Positions 44,462-53,078 are shown, counted from the stretch's first letter. The stretch is 64,000 nt of DNA from Bacteroidales bacterium UBA3743 (GCA_002371265.1 DFGT01000019.1:1-64000); one strand, 5' to 3'. Notes: generated by a model not told the origin, from the sequence alone. A program made the numbers and translations.

Positions 44462-46216
44462 ATGTGTAATATCGTTGGTAGTGGTACTAATAATATAAAG
44501 GATTCTTCACAAGAGGAGAAAAAGAACACTTTGGAGTTATCTTTTGGTGTTTTCTTTGATGGTACTCTGAATAGTATTGCTAATATAGATGAAAGAAAGA
44601 ATTTTCAGAATTTCTTAAAAAATATAGACATTTTAACCTTGCTTGCTAATATAAATGTTTTGGTGGAAAGGAAACAGAAGGTTTTAGATGGAAATAGCTC
44701 TTATGATAGTTATCGCAATGAGTATACGAATGTGGCAAGGTTTTATAAATGTTTCAAGAATAATCCAGGTAAAATTATCCCTGTTTATGTTGAAGGCATA
44801 GGAGCCAAACCAAGAGAGATTGGCCAGAAAATAGATTTTACTAAAGCACCACAAAAAGATAAAAGCTCATATGACAATTATGAGTCTTTAAATAAATTTA
44901 TAGAAGACAATAATGGTTTTGTAACATGCAGTGATGACACTATAGGTTCTGCTTTAGGTGTTGGTATGTTTGGAGTGAAGAAAAAGGTGGAGGCCGCGTG
45001 TGAAAAAATTTATAATTCAATTAAGAACCAAAATTTGAAGAAATACGATGAATTAAAATTGAATTTGTATGTATTTGGTTTCAGTAGAGGTTCTGCAGCG
45101 GCGAGGTGCTTTTCTTCTTGTTTACAACGTAGATTAGGAAAAACGAAAGTAGAATCTTCATTCAATACTAATACTATCGGTATATTGAATGTGACGAGTA
45201 TTAAAAATAAATTAGCAAAGGAAAACAAATATCGGACAAGTTTGAAGCAAGATTGGTTGGATTTTTATTTAAAAAATCCATTCGTGTGCAAAAAAGTAGA
45301 TACATGGGTTCCTCAAATTAAAGTTAAGTTTTTGGGATTGTATGACACAGTCTCTTCATATGGAGCATATTTTAATGATGATGTTGATGAATTGTCTCTG
45401 AGAATTGATTCTAAAAATGTGGAGAATGTCTATCAGATTTGTGCAGGGGATGAGTATAGAAAGAATTTTGCCCTTACTAATATTTTATCAGCAGGCGGAA
45501 AAGAAAAATATATGATCATACCGGGTGCTCATAGTGATGTAGGAGGAGGATATGCACATAATATAAAGGAAGGGCTCAAAACTTTTATTGGATTTTCAAA
45601 TAGCCTTGTCGGAATTTCAAGCGGTCATAAAGGGAAAAAAATGTTGATCGACGAGGGCTGGTTCAATTCTGGTGAGTCGGACCGAACTATTAGTAATCTG
45701 TACAGCATTATTCCTTTCCTTTTAATGAAAGATAAAATTGTAGGACGGGATGAGGTCTTTAACAACAAAAAATTAAAAAAATATTTATTGCCTTCTTCAG
45801 ATGGATTAGAAATAGATGGAATTGAACATGAATATAGCAAAGATCTATACGATTTCTATAATAAACTGAAAGCTGGAAAATATGATGCTTATTATAGAAT
45901 TGAAGGAAGCACAATTAAAAATCTATCAAAGGAAGAACATGACTTGTCAGATAATCTATCTCAAATGAATAGAGATATACGGTATTTGAAATCTGAGAAT
46001 GTGTCTTATGAGATCATTAAAATTTTGGAGAAGAGCAGCGAAAAGACCAAAAATAAACTTAGAGAAGTAAAACAAAAGAAGATGAATTATGATGAGGCTT
46101 TATTGCGGAAAATCAGACATGATTTTTTACATTTATCAGCTAAAAGTAAGGAATTTACAGATTTGTTTGTCAATGGTTCTGATAACAACAACAATAGAAC
46201 TGTGATTAATGGATGA
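44462..46216 (+). CDS. DUF2235 (Tle1-like) alpha/beta-hydrolase, probable T6SS phospholipase effector
   Basis: The 584-residue protein opens with LSFGVFFDGTLN and VYVEGIG, standard for DUF2235. The nucleophile elbow is GFSRG with Ser208. Candidate triad partners are Asp295 (FLGLYDTVSSYG) and His357 (IPGAHSDVGGGY). Tle1-type effectors cleave phospholipids of rival cells and are loaded on VgrG. It has no signal peptide. It lies 8 nt after vgrG and is followed by two secreted proteins that are likely immunity factors. The gene is noticeably richer in A/T than the structural genes before it, consistent with a horizontally acquired cargo module. The C-terminal third is helical and may bind VgrG. 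Confidence 0.85.
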   Translation: MCNIVGSGTNNIKDSSQEEKKNTLELSFGVFFDGTLNSIANIDERKNFQNFLKNIDILTLLANINVLVERKQKVLDGNSSYDSYRNEYTNVARFYKCFKNNPGKIIPVYVEGIGAKPREIGQKIDFTKAPQKDKSSYDNYESLNKFIEDNNGFVTCSDDTIGSALGVGMFGVKKKVEAACEKIYNSIKNQNLKKYDELKLNLYVFGFSRGSAAARCFSSCLQRRLGKTKVESSFNTNTIGILNVTSIKNKLAKENKYRTSLKQDWLDFYLKNPFVCKKVDTWVPQIKVKFLGLYDTVSSYGAYFNDDVDELSLRIDSKNVENVYQICAGDEYRKNFALTNILSAGGKEKYMIIPGAHSDVGGGYAHNIKEGLKTFIGFSNSLVGISSGHKGKKMLIDEGWFNSGESDRTISNLYSIIPFLLMKDKIVGRDEVFNNKKLKKYLLPSSDGLEIDGIEHEYSKDLYDFYNKLKAGKYDAYYRIEGSTIKNLSKEEHDLSDNLSQMNRDIRYLKSENVSYEIIKILEKSSEKTKNKLREVKQKKMNYDEALLRKIRHDFLHLSAKSKEFTDLFVNGSDNNNNRTVING

Positions 46217-46228
46217 AATAATTTATTT

Positions 46229-47422
46229 ATGATAAAAAAAATATGTCAGTTATGGTTGTTGCTTTTTCCTTTGCTTGCTTCATGTGCAGGTAAGATGGAT
46301 ATACAAGAAACTAAAGAAAGTAATCAGATGGAGAATGAGAGATTTTATTATGAGGTAAGTTGCTCAGGACCGAAGTTGGGCCCTGGTGATTATGTGTCGG
46401 TTGAGTTTATTGGAGAGTCTGGTACATTCAAATGCTTTGGTAATGAAAGCATAGGTATAGGTATGGGAAAAGGATATGATGGAGTTGCAAGAGAACGTTC
46501 AAGAAAATACCTGCTTCCGAAGGCAATAGAGGCAACATGGGTTTCTTGGACAGACAGAAAGGTATATACGGTGGCATCATTAATACCATACGACACAATA
46601 TTGTCTTTATTCAGAAACGGAGGAGATCCATGTGTTCCAGCATCAGAAAATGTTCCAATAGATAAAACAAGCCATGTGATAGAATGTTTGGATCTTTGTT
46701 TCTTACCGGGTGGAAAAGTTATTCTATATGTAAAGGCTGCTGCTAAAACAATTCTTCTTGATTGGTCGGCAACTGGAAATGAAGTTACTGATGATAACAT
46801 TTTACGTCATCTATATAGACAATATGGATTGAAAAACATGGACAACTATTATGATATGTTTTATTCAGATGAGGATTCTGATTATGCATCGTGGCGTTTT
46901 TATATGAGTAAACATGGTTCTGTCGCACCTTTGCTGGAAAGATATCTTCAGCGGTTCAACTACAAATTGAATTTTGAATTTGAGAATAAAGAGACTTCTA
47001 TTTGTGGTATCGAATCAGAATTTACAAATGGAGAACTTCATTGGGAAACTCCTAAATATAACGATGTGTTCAAGTCTCCATCACGTCTTAAAGAATCCAG
47101 AATTGAGTGGAATACAAAAGACTCTCATTACACATGCTTCATGTATTTCAATGAGGCGGAGGTTCTTAAAGTGTTTGATGAGGCATACGGAGAAGACAGG
47201 ACACAAAAGGGAGAGTTGAAAATAAAAGTTTGCAAATACAACAACCTCTTTGACATATCCTTGAATGTGGGCGACAAGTCAATCAAACTGGAGAAAACCG
47301 CGATCCGAGTATTTCAGGATCCGATAGAAGATCCAGATGGAAAAGGCACTTTGATTTACAAAAACTATGAAGGAAATCACACGAATTTCTTTGCTGATGA
47401 TGAAAAATATGTCGTGGAGTAA
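46229..47422 (+). CDS. DUF2931-like lipoprotein, probable lipase immunity protein (copy 1)
   Basis: The 397-residue protein has a signal peptide ending in the lipobox LLASC (Cys19 or nearby), so it is predicted to be an envelope lipoprotein. The body has AIEATWVSWTDRKVYTVASL and PYDTILSLFRNGG, resembling DUF2931 proteins, then LCFLPGGKVILYVKA and LLDWSATG. It begins 12 nt after the phospholipase gene, where an immunity gene for a periplasm- or membrane-acting toxin is expected. A paralogue follows directly. Residues 305-362 are identical to 306-363 of that paralogue. The DUF2931 assignment and immunity role are inferred from pattern and position. Confidence 0.65.
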   Translation: MIKKICQLWLLLFPLLASCAGKMDIQETKESNQMENERFYYEVSCSGPKLGPGDYVSVEFIGESGTFKCFGNESIGIGMGKGYDGVARERSRKYLLPKAIEATWVSWTDRKVYTVASLIPYDTILSLFRNGGDPCVPASENVPIDKTSHVIECLDLCFLPGGKVILYVKAAAKTILLDWSATGNEVTDDNILRHLYRQYGLKNMDNYYDMFYSDEDSDYASWRFYMSKHGSVAPLLERYLQRFNYKLNFEFENKETSICGIESEFTNGELHWETPKYNDVFKSPSRLKESRIEWNTKDSHYTCFMYFNEAEVLKVFDEAYGEDRTQKGELKIKVCKYNNLFDISLNVGDKSIKLEKTAIRVFQDPIEDPDGKGTLIYKNYEGNHTNFFADDEKYVVE

Positions 47423-47470
47423 TCTTTATGAATCTTCATTGTCTTCCATTTGATCAAATTTGATATGGTA

Positions 47471-48667
47471 ATGATAAAAAAACTGTTTCATTTGTTTTTG
47501 TTAAGTTTTTCTTTAGCGGCATCAGGCACAAGCAAGAAGGAGATACAAAAAACAAAAGATAGTGATCAGATGGAGAATGAAAGGTTTTATTATGAAGTGA
47601 GTTGTTCCGCACCCAGATTAGCCCCTGGAGAATATGTGTCTGTTGATTTTATAGGAGAATCAGGAACATTAAGGCCATTTGGCAATAATAGTGTAGGCGG
47701 AGAAATGGGAGGAGGTATGGATGGTGTGGCAAGAGATTGGTCAGCCAGATACCGTCTTCCGAAAGCAATAGAGGCTACATGGGTGTCGTATACAGACAGA
47801 AAGGTATACACAGCAGCCTCATGGTTGCCCTACGACACAATATTGTCATTGTTTAGGAATGGAGGAGAACCTTGTATGCCGTCTCCAAGCGGTGTAGTAA
47901 ATGGAGATGAGAGAAACCGTGTGATAAAAGCATTTGATCTTTGTTTTCTGCCAGGCGGGAAAGTGATTCTGTATGTGAAAGCAGGGGTAAAAAGAATTTT
48001 GCTGGATTGGTCGGTGATGGGTATAGAAGTTACTGATGATGAAGTTTTACGCCATATATATAGAAAAAAAGGATTGAAAAACATAGATGAATATTTTGAT
48101 GTTTATTATTCAGACAGATATTCAGATTATGAACGTTGGCGATCTTATATACGGGAACATGGTACGCTTGCACCATTGTTGGAACGATATATGCAGCGGT
48201 TTAATTACACATTAAATTTTGAGTTTGATAACAAAGAGACCTCAATTTATAGTGTAGAATCCAAATTTACCAATGGAGAAAGGTATAGCAGAACATCAAA
48301 GTACAATGAGGCGTTTAAGATGCCATCCCGTTTAAAGGAATTCTGGGCTATGTGGGATTACAATGATTCCCGTTACTCATGTTATATGTATTTCAATGAG
48401 GCGGAGGTACTTAAAGTGTTTGATGAGGCTTATGGAGAAGACAGAACTCAAAAGGGAGAGTTGAAAATCAAGGTTTGCAAATACAACAACCTCTTTGACA
48501 TATCATTGAATGTGGGCGACAAGTCCATCAAACTGGAGAAAACGGCGATACGAGTATTTCGACGTCCGATTGAAAATCCTACAAAAGCAGGAGAATTGAT
48601 CTATAAGAACTACGAAGGAAATCACACGAATTTCTTCGCTGATGATGAAAAGTATGTTGGGGAGTGA
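47471..48667 (+). CDS. DUF2931-like secreted protein without lipobox, probable immunity protein (copy 2)
   Basis: The start ATG 47471 (MIKKLFHLFLLSFS) is chosen by alignment with the upstream copy; a nearby ATG at 47465 is possible. The 398-residue protein has a signal peptide, but the lipobox Cys of copy 1 is replaced by Gly (SLAASGTSK against LLASCAGK). It should therefore be soluble in the periplasm or retained by its uncleaved helix. It shares all conserved DUF2931-like segments with copy 1 and a 58-residue identical block near the C-terminus. The two copies may protect different compartments or against different lipase alleles. Confidence 0.6.
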   Translation: MIKKLFHLFLLSFSLAASGTSKKEIQKTKDSDQMENERFYYEVSCSAPRLAPGEYVSVDFIGESGTLRPFGNNSVGGEMGGGMDGVARDWSARYRLPKAIEATWVSYTDRKVYTAASWLPYDTILSLFRNGGEPCMPSPSGVVNGDERNRVIKAFDLCFLPGGKVILYVKAGVKRILLDWSVMGIEVTDDEVLRHIYRKKGLKNIDEYFDVYYSDRYSDYERWRSYIREHGTLAPLLERYMQRFNYTLNFEFDNKETSIYSVESKFTNGERYSRTSKYNEAFKMPSRLKEFWAMWDYNDSRYSCYMYFNEAEVLKVFDEAYGEDRTQKGELKIKVCKYNNLFDISLNVGDKSIKLEKTAIRVFRRPIENPTKAGELIYKNYEGNHTNFFADDEKYVGE

Positions 48668-48685
48668 TCTTTAATCTATTTCGTT

Positions 48686-49417
48686 ATGAGTAAAATAGAT
48701 GGAACTTTGATTAAATATGAATTTACATCTTTGGTTACATTTGCGAATGGAAAGCGTAGCCAAATGAAAAAAAATGAGTCATTGAGTATAAATAAAAAAG
48801 GGAACTATTATATTTGTACGTTTGAAGGATCTTGTGAAGAAACTCTTCAAAATGAACCTATATCTGGTATTAATGAAGTAGTTTTGTTGTTTGGCAAGGC
48901 TCTTTATCCGTTATCTATTAAAGTCACTATGGATGGAAATCTAGAGGAAATTGTGGATTTCCCGATGGTGAAAGAACGTTGGATGAAAAAACGTGATGAG
49001 TTGGTAGCTAAATACGACAATAATTACTACATAAACAAAGAGGCGGGAAGTTATGCGTTAGGTTTAAAGTCCGAGGAAACGTTGCTTTCTATACTAAAGG
49101 AGAATATGTTTTATAAACTGCTCTTTTGGCAAGTTGATAAAGAAGATCAAACGCTTGAGATTCGAGATTTCCCGTCGTATGCAAGATCTGCTTTTTTTTC
49201 ATTTCGACGTCCAAAAAAGGAGAATGGTTCGTGGGTGTTTGATACATTTGATGTCCGTGATGAGGGAAGTGGTCATATTTTGAGCGGAAGATCCACATTG
49301 AGTTGCATTTATGATGATAATGGATGGCCTGAGTCTGTCAAACTTAAATCAATGGTGGAGGAAGAAAATATAGGCTATTTCACGAAAGAAGTAGCCATAA
49401 AAAAGATCAAAGAATGA
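48686..49417 (+). CDS. Unknown protein coupled to the PAAR-like effector, adaptor/chaperone candidate
   Basis: The 243-residue protein has no signal peptide, transmembrane helix or motif I recognise. It is beta-rich, with GINEVVLLFGKALYPLSIKV, FFSFRRPKKENGSWVFDTFD and GHILSGRSTLSCIYDDNGWP. Its stop codon overlaps the start of the DUF4280 effector gene (ATGA), implying equal production of the two proteins. In T6SS effector modules a gene in this place often encodes an adaptor or chaperone that loads the effector onto VgrG. That role is inferred from position only; it could also be an orphan immunity protein for the upstream group. Confidence 0.5.
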   Translation: MSKIDGTLIKYEFTSLVTFANGKRSQMKKNESLSINKKGNYYICTFEGSCEETLQNEPISGINEVVLLFGKALYPLSIKVTMDGNLEEIVDFPMVKERWMKKRDELVAKYDNNYYINKEAGSYALGLKSEETLLSILKENMFYKLLFWQVDKEDQTLEIRDFPSYARSAFFSFRRPKKENGSWVFDTFDVRDEGSGHILSGRSTLSCIYDDNGWPESVKLKSMVEEENIGYFTKEVAIKKIKE

Positions 49418-50322
49418 AGGATGAGTTTATTGTGAAAGGAGCGATGGCGACATGCCAGTTTGGTGTGGCACCAGCCATGTTGAGTAATATTATGGACAAC
49501 ATGAATGTGTATTTCAATGGAAAGTTGGCTGCGACGTCTATGTCGTTAGGCCCAGTTTTCCAGGCTCCAGCATTCGGCACATGCAATATGGTGCCCAATA
49601 TGCCCAAACCCTGTGCGGCGGTTATCACCAAGTGGGATAATGTGTTTATGGGAGGAATGAAGATAAACAGAATCTCTAGTCCTTTGACCAAAGATAGCAA
49701 GGGTACATGCGCGTTGGGATGTCCGATGTGTATCTCATTCACCACTACAGGTCAACTTCCAATACCTGCCGTGCCACTTCCAGAGATTGTAAAGGTGGAA
49801 CACCAGTCGGATATGAATCCTTTGGCGGGGAATGACGAAAATAGAGAGAGAGTTCAAGCAAAAGATGCCACTGGTTTGACTCCAGAAGAAAAAGAAATAC
49901 TGAAGAAAGATCCTCCGGGATGGTCAGACGAGATTGTTGATCAACTAATTTCAATGGATGAGGCTAATATTTATTTAAATGCTGATCTTAAAGAGGTTGA
50001 AGTTAATGGTAAAGCTTGTCTGATAAGAAAGGATATAGATTTAGATTGTGTGGTAGATGATAGAGGACGAACGAATCGACAACGTATGGCTAAAGGATTA
50101 GCTCCTCTAGATGCAAATGGTGATAGCGTGGAATTACATCATATTGGTCAAAAAAGTGATGCAGGATTGGCAGAACTGACAAATGATGAACATCATAAAG
50201 GAGGAAATGATACAGTTTTGCATGACAAAAAGAAAAAATCGGAAATAGACAGAAAGGAATTTGATACGGAGCGAAGCGACCATTGGAAATCACGTTATAA
50301 AAAAGATGGTGAAACGCTCTAA
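49414..50322 (+). CDS. PAAR-like (DUF4280) T6SS effector with C-terminal LHH/HNH nuclease domain
   Basis: The 302-residue effector is built of three parts. Residues 1-108 are a DUF4280 PAAR-like tip (GAMATCQFGVAPAML, FGTCNMVPNMPKPCAAV, TCALGCPMC) with the Cys spacing of that family. Residues 109-140 are a linker (TTTGQLPIPAVPLPEIVKV) whose coding DNA is repeated at 51646-51751. The rest is a toxin whose core DSVELHHIGQ (LHH 241-243), LAELTNDEHH (259-261) and a following Asn/His match the LHH subclass of HNH/endonuclease VII nucleases. It would cut DNA in target cells. A SUKH-type immunity gene follows after about 150 nt, and SUKH proteins commonly neutralise such nucleases. Confidence 0.8.
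   Translation: MKDEFIVKGAMATCQFGVAPAMLSNIMDNMNVYFNGKLAATSMSLGPVFQAPAFGTCNMVPNMPKPCAAVITKWDNVFMGGMKINRISSPLTKDSKGTCALGCPMCISFTTTGQLPIPAVPLPEIVKVEHQSDMNPLAGNDENRERVQAKDATGLTPEEKEILKKDPPGWSDEIVDQLISMDEANIYLNADLKEVEVNGKACLIRKDIDLDCVVDDRGRTNRQRMAKGLAPLDANGDSVELHHIGQKSDAGLAELTNDEHHKGGNDTVLHDKKKKSEIDRKEFDTERSDHWKSRYKKDGETL
49732..49837 (+). repeat. Effector linker repeat, donor copy
   Basis: This 106-bp segment encodes the boundary between PAAR-like tip and toxin. It matches 51646-51751 at 101 of 106 positions, with the last 69 bp identical. Confidence 0.9.
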
Positions 50323-50367
50323 TATAATTTTTATATTCAGGTGATCAGAAACGTTTGTTTGAATGAC

Positions 50368-50398
50368 TTGAATTTTTGATAAACAGTTTATAAGTTTG
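50368..50398 (+). promoter_or_regulatory. Candidate promoter of the first SUKH immunity gene
   Basis: TTG (50368-50370) and TAAGTTTG (50391-50398) have 20-nt spacing and lie in the 150-nt gap after the effector. This would allow immunity to be made independently of the effector. Confidence 0.4.
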
Positions 50399-50475
50399 TA
50401 TCAATTATGTAATGAGATTAATTTATTTGTTTATTCTATTATCGTTGTACTAATTGTTGAATGAGTTTTATAAAA

Positions 50476-50934
50476 ATGGAACAGAATATAATTGAAGTGA
50501 TTAATTCACTAGCAGACGAATCGGAAGATTTCTTTTCAAAAGGTGGAGTTGAATCATCAAAAATTGCTAAAGCAGAGGAATCTTTAGGAGTCAATTTTTC
50601 AAAAGACTTTTGGGAATATACACATAATTTTGGATATATAGAAGTTGATGGAATGGAATTATGTGGTGTTGTGGATTCTAGGCATGTATCTACGGTTATT
50701 CGAACCCAGAATATGCGTGAACTATTTTCAGATTTCCCGATGGATTGTTATGTGATAGAATCGGTTGGAATAGACAACGCTGTGATGGTCCAGAAGTCAG
50801 ATGGAAAGATTTATCAGTTTTTGCATGGACATGATTTGATGCTTGCAGCAGATTCATTAAGCGAATATCTGCTCAATGGAGGTGATTTCCGAAAAGAAAG
50901 AGTTGACTATTGGAAGGCAAGAGCTAATGATTGA
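50476..50934 (+). CDS. SUKH (SMI1/KNR4) immunity protein, copy 1
   Basis: The start at 50476 (MEQNIIEVINSLA) matches the two paralogues; a start 15 nt earlier is possible. The 152-residue cytoplasmic protein has the SUKH pattern: an N-terminal helix, SSKIAKAEESLGVNFSKDFWEYTHNFG (in sections; the L/I-P-x-x-(F/Y) family pattern is degenerate), a GxxxLCG strand, and a C-terminal YQFLHG strand. SUKH proteins bind and block nuclease toxins. As the first gene after the LHH nuclease effector it is the likely cognate antidote. Its last 69 residues are almost identical to the paralogues at 51086 and 53674. Confidence 0.8.
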   Translation: MEQNIIEVINSLADESEDFFSKGGVESSKIAKAEESLGVNFSKDFWEYTHNFGYIEVDGMELCGVVDSRHVSTVIRTQNMRELFSDFPMDCYVIESVGIDNAVMVQKSDGKIYQFLHGHDLMLAADSLSEYLLNGGDFRKERVDYWKARAND

Positions 50935-51004
50935 TAAAAATCATTGATTAGATGACACCCCAGATTTTTAGTGGAGCGTCATTTTAGTTAATCTAAAAGA
51001 GAAT

Positions 51005-51043
51005 CCCTATGGGGCACACGTGTTCCCGTAGGGGCTTCTTTTG
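51005..51043 (+). terminator. Terminator after SUKH copy 1
   Basis: CCCTATGGGG / TCCCGTAGGG form a 10-bp stem (with G-U pairs), followed by CTTCTTTTG. A related hairpin follows SUKH copy 2, showing that the 3' flank was duplicated with the gene. Confidence 0.6.
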
Positions 51044-51085
51044 ATAAGGAATGAATTGATTTGAATAAACACTTAAATTCATGAT

Positions 51086-51541
51086 ATGAATCATAACATC
51101 ATAGATGTGATAAATTCGTTGGGGGAATCAGACAAACTGTATTCAGTTGGAGAAACTGATTTTTCAGAAATTGTTCAAGCAGCTGAAACTTTGTACGTTG
51201 AATTTGCTAAGGATTTTGTAGAATATGTCCAGAGGTTTGGGTCGATATCTGTTGGTAGTATTGAATTATGTGGAATAGATGAAGATCCAGAATGTTCAAC
51301 AGTCGATCGAACTTTAGAGATGCGTGATCTATTTTCAGATTTTCCGATGGATTGTTATGTGATAGAATCGGTTGGAATAGACAACGCTGTGATGGTCCAG
51401 AAGTCAGACGGAAAGATTTATCAGTTTTTGCATGGACATGATTTGATGTTTGCTGCAGATTCATTAAGCGAATATCTGCTCAATGGAGGTGATTTTCGTA
51501 AGGAGCGTGTAGAATACTGGAAGGCAAGATCTAATGATTGA
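51086..51541 (+). CDS. SUKH (SMI1/KNR4) immunity protein, copy 2
   Basis: This 151-residue paralogue has a divergent N-terminal half (MNHNIIDVINSLG, then YSVGETDFSEIVQAAETL) and an almost identical C-terminal half; its last 69 residues differ from copy 1 at three positions. The cytoplasmic SUKH fold is expected. With no toxin gene directly before it, it may guard against toxins of neighbouring strains, or be left from an earlier effector arrangement. A strong terminator follows and separates it from the headless toxin cassette. Confidence 0.78.
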   Translation: MNHNIIDVINSLGESDKLYSVGETDFSEIVQAAETLYVEFAKDFVEYVQRFGSISVGSIELCGIDEDPECSTVDRTLEMRDLFSDFPMDCYVIESVGIDNAVMVQKSDGKIYQFLHGHDLMFAADSLSEYLLNGGDFRKERVEYWKARSND

Positions 51542-51601
51542 CAAGACGACAATCCAGATGTTTTTAGTGGTGTGTCATTTTTAATAGACGAAAAAGAGAT
51601 C

Positions 51602-51640
51602 CCCTATGGAAAAGTCGAAAGTTTCCATAGGGATTTCTTT
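51602..51640 (+). terminator. Terminator immediately before the headless toxin cassette
   Basis: A perfect 11-bp stem CCCTATGGAAA (51602-51612) / TTTCCATAGGG (51622-51632) is followed by ATTTCTTTTG. Read-through into the cassette, whose homology begins at 51646, should be blocked. Confidence 0.75.
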
Positions 51641-51645
51641 TGATA

Positions 51646-51751
51646 ATCTCGTTCACCACCACAGGACAACTTCCAATACCATCCGTGCCACTTCCAGAGA
51701 TTGTAAAGGTGGAACACCAGTCGGATATGAATCCTTTGGCGGGGAATGACG
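51646..51751 (+). repeat. Effector linker repeat, cassette copy
   Basis: Same 106-bp segment as 49732-49837 with five differences; here it is not preceded by a PAAR-like domain. Recombination across the two copies would join this cassette's toxin to the active effector's tip. Confidence 0.9.
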
Positions 51752-52200
51752 TTTCATTAAAAGAACATGCTCTTCCGATAAACAATAATAATTCTTTGCA
51801 AGAAGCAGGATATGATGAACATAAATTACGTGAAGAATATACAGAAAGGGCAAAGGCAATTAAAGATGAAGGTCTGCAAAGGATAAAAGATGGTGAAGAT
51901 GAAGAAAAGGTAGCTAGGTGGGCTAATGATGAAAGAAATAAATTAAAAGTTGAATATTTAATGAAGACTCCTGAAGATTTACGAAATCTTATATTTAAAT
52001 ATAATAGAAAGAGAGGCAAAACGACCAAATGGGGAACGTTAAAATATGAGGAATTAAAAGCAAAAGGGAAGACAGATCTACAAATTATTGAATCTGCCGC
52101 ACGTCCTCAACCTTCAGCAAAAGATGTGGCTGAAAATATTTATAAGGAATTAGGAGAAGAATCTTTAATAGTGTTAAATAAATATAAAATGCTTTCATAA
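51646..52200 (+). pseudogene. Headless (orphan) toxin cassette: linker plus alternative toxin domain
   Basis: The open frame begins inside the effector linker (ISFTTTGQLPIPSVPLPEIV) with no ATG in front; the only starts are a TTG at 51640 or the internal ATG 51727. Downstream the sequence differs completely from the LHH effector: a charged helical region (YDEHKLREEYTERAKAIKD) and then VARWANDERNKLKVEY, NLIFKYNRKR, LKAKGKTDLQIIESAARP. That pattern resembles a toxin tip I recall from Rhs-type proteins, but I cannot name its activity. It lacks a PAAR-like delivery part and lies right after a terminator, so it is probably silent until recombined. Its stop overlaps the next gene's start (TAATG). 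Confidence 0.75.
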
Positions 52201-53078
52201 TGATATTGGTGGATTATAATTCAAGTTGTCAATTTATTAATAAAATTGGTGATTCTTGTAATTGCATAAATGATGTATGCGATTGGAAAAATGTGTGTGG
52301 TTGTTATACGTTTGATTTGGAAGGAAGGTATTTGTTTTTGTATTCAGAGAGTGGAAAAATTATTCTTGAATACAAAGGAAAAAAATATCCTATAACAATG
52401 TGTGTCAGTTCATTTCATTCTAAAGAATCTATTGAGAAGTTTTGGGAAGCACACGAAATATGGAAAATCGAAATTATAGATAAAGGAAATCTGTTGTGTG
52501 AAATATATTATAAAGGAGGATATGAAGATAGTGAATATGAAGCATCCAATCCAAATTTTGGTCAGTATATCTCTAAACTGAATGAATTTGGAGAGTTTAG
52601 AGAATGGTATATAATTAATCATTCTTCAAATATATTTACCCCAAAAATATATTTATCTCGGTTGTCCTTTGTTTCTCCTCAAATCTGTTTCGATGGTGTT
52701 CAAACTAAAATGGTTGACGCCCCATATCCTATGCGAGATGGATTTTTCGAACTTGATATGGAAGGTACCAGCTCTATGCTTTATGTTGAGAATAATAAAC
52801 TTATTTTATCTTATAAAGATAGTAAGTTTTTTTTAGACGATCCAGAATTATCAATTGATTGTGAGTCTTATTCTGATGATAAAAAGAATGTATACAATCT
52901 TACAATCAAAAAGCGAGGTGTTTCTACAAAAATGCAGTATGTATGCTCCTCTCCTGATTTTTGGGGCGATGATGATGAATGGGAGTACAATTGGGGATAT
53001 TGCTTAAAAAAAATAAAGGAAGATGAAATCTTCAGAAAATATATATATGATGATATAATGTTTCTAAAAAAACGTTAG
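52200..53078 (+). CDS. Unknown protein coupled to the orphan toxin, probable cognate immunity protein
   Basis: The 292-residue protein has no signal peptide or known motif. It is acidic, rich in aromatic residues and predicted mostly beta, with two similar halves: GCYTFDLEGRYLFLYSESGKIIL-like and FFELDMEGTSSMLYVENNKLIL-like segments followed by charged helices. This suggests an internal duplication. The ATG shares a base with the toxin cassette's stop codon, the layout expected for a toxin-immunity pair. It is very A/T-rich, as is usual for acquired immunity genes. Function is inferred from position. Confidence 0.6.
   Translation: MILVDYNSSCQFINKIGDSCNCINDVCDWKNVCGCYTFDLEGRYLFLYSESGKIILEYKGKKYPITMCVSSFHSKESIEKFWEAHEIWKIEIIDKGNLLCEIYYKGGYEDSEYEASNPNFGQYISKLNEFGEFREWYIINHSSNIFTPKIYLSRLSFVSPQICFDGVQTKMVDAPYPMRDGFFELDMEGTSSMLYVENNKLILSYKDSKFFLDDPELSIDCESYSDDKKNVYNLTIKKRGVSTKMQYVCSSPDFWGDDDEWEYNWGYCLKKIKEDEIFRKYIYDDIMFLKKR

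Noticed and set aside
51640..52200. Treating the orphan toxin frame as an ordinary expressed gene from its TTG
   Set aside because: The TTG lies within the U-tract of the preceding terminator, and the coding sequence begins mid-linker, so normal expression is unlikely.
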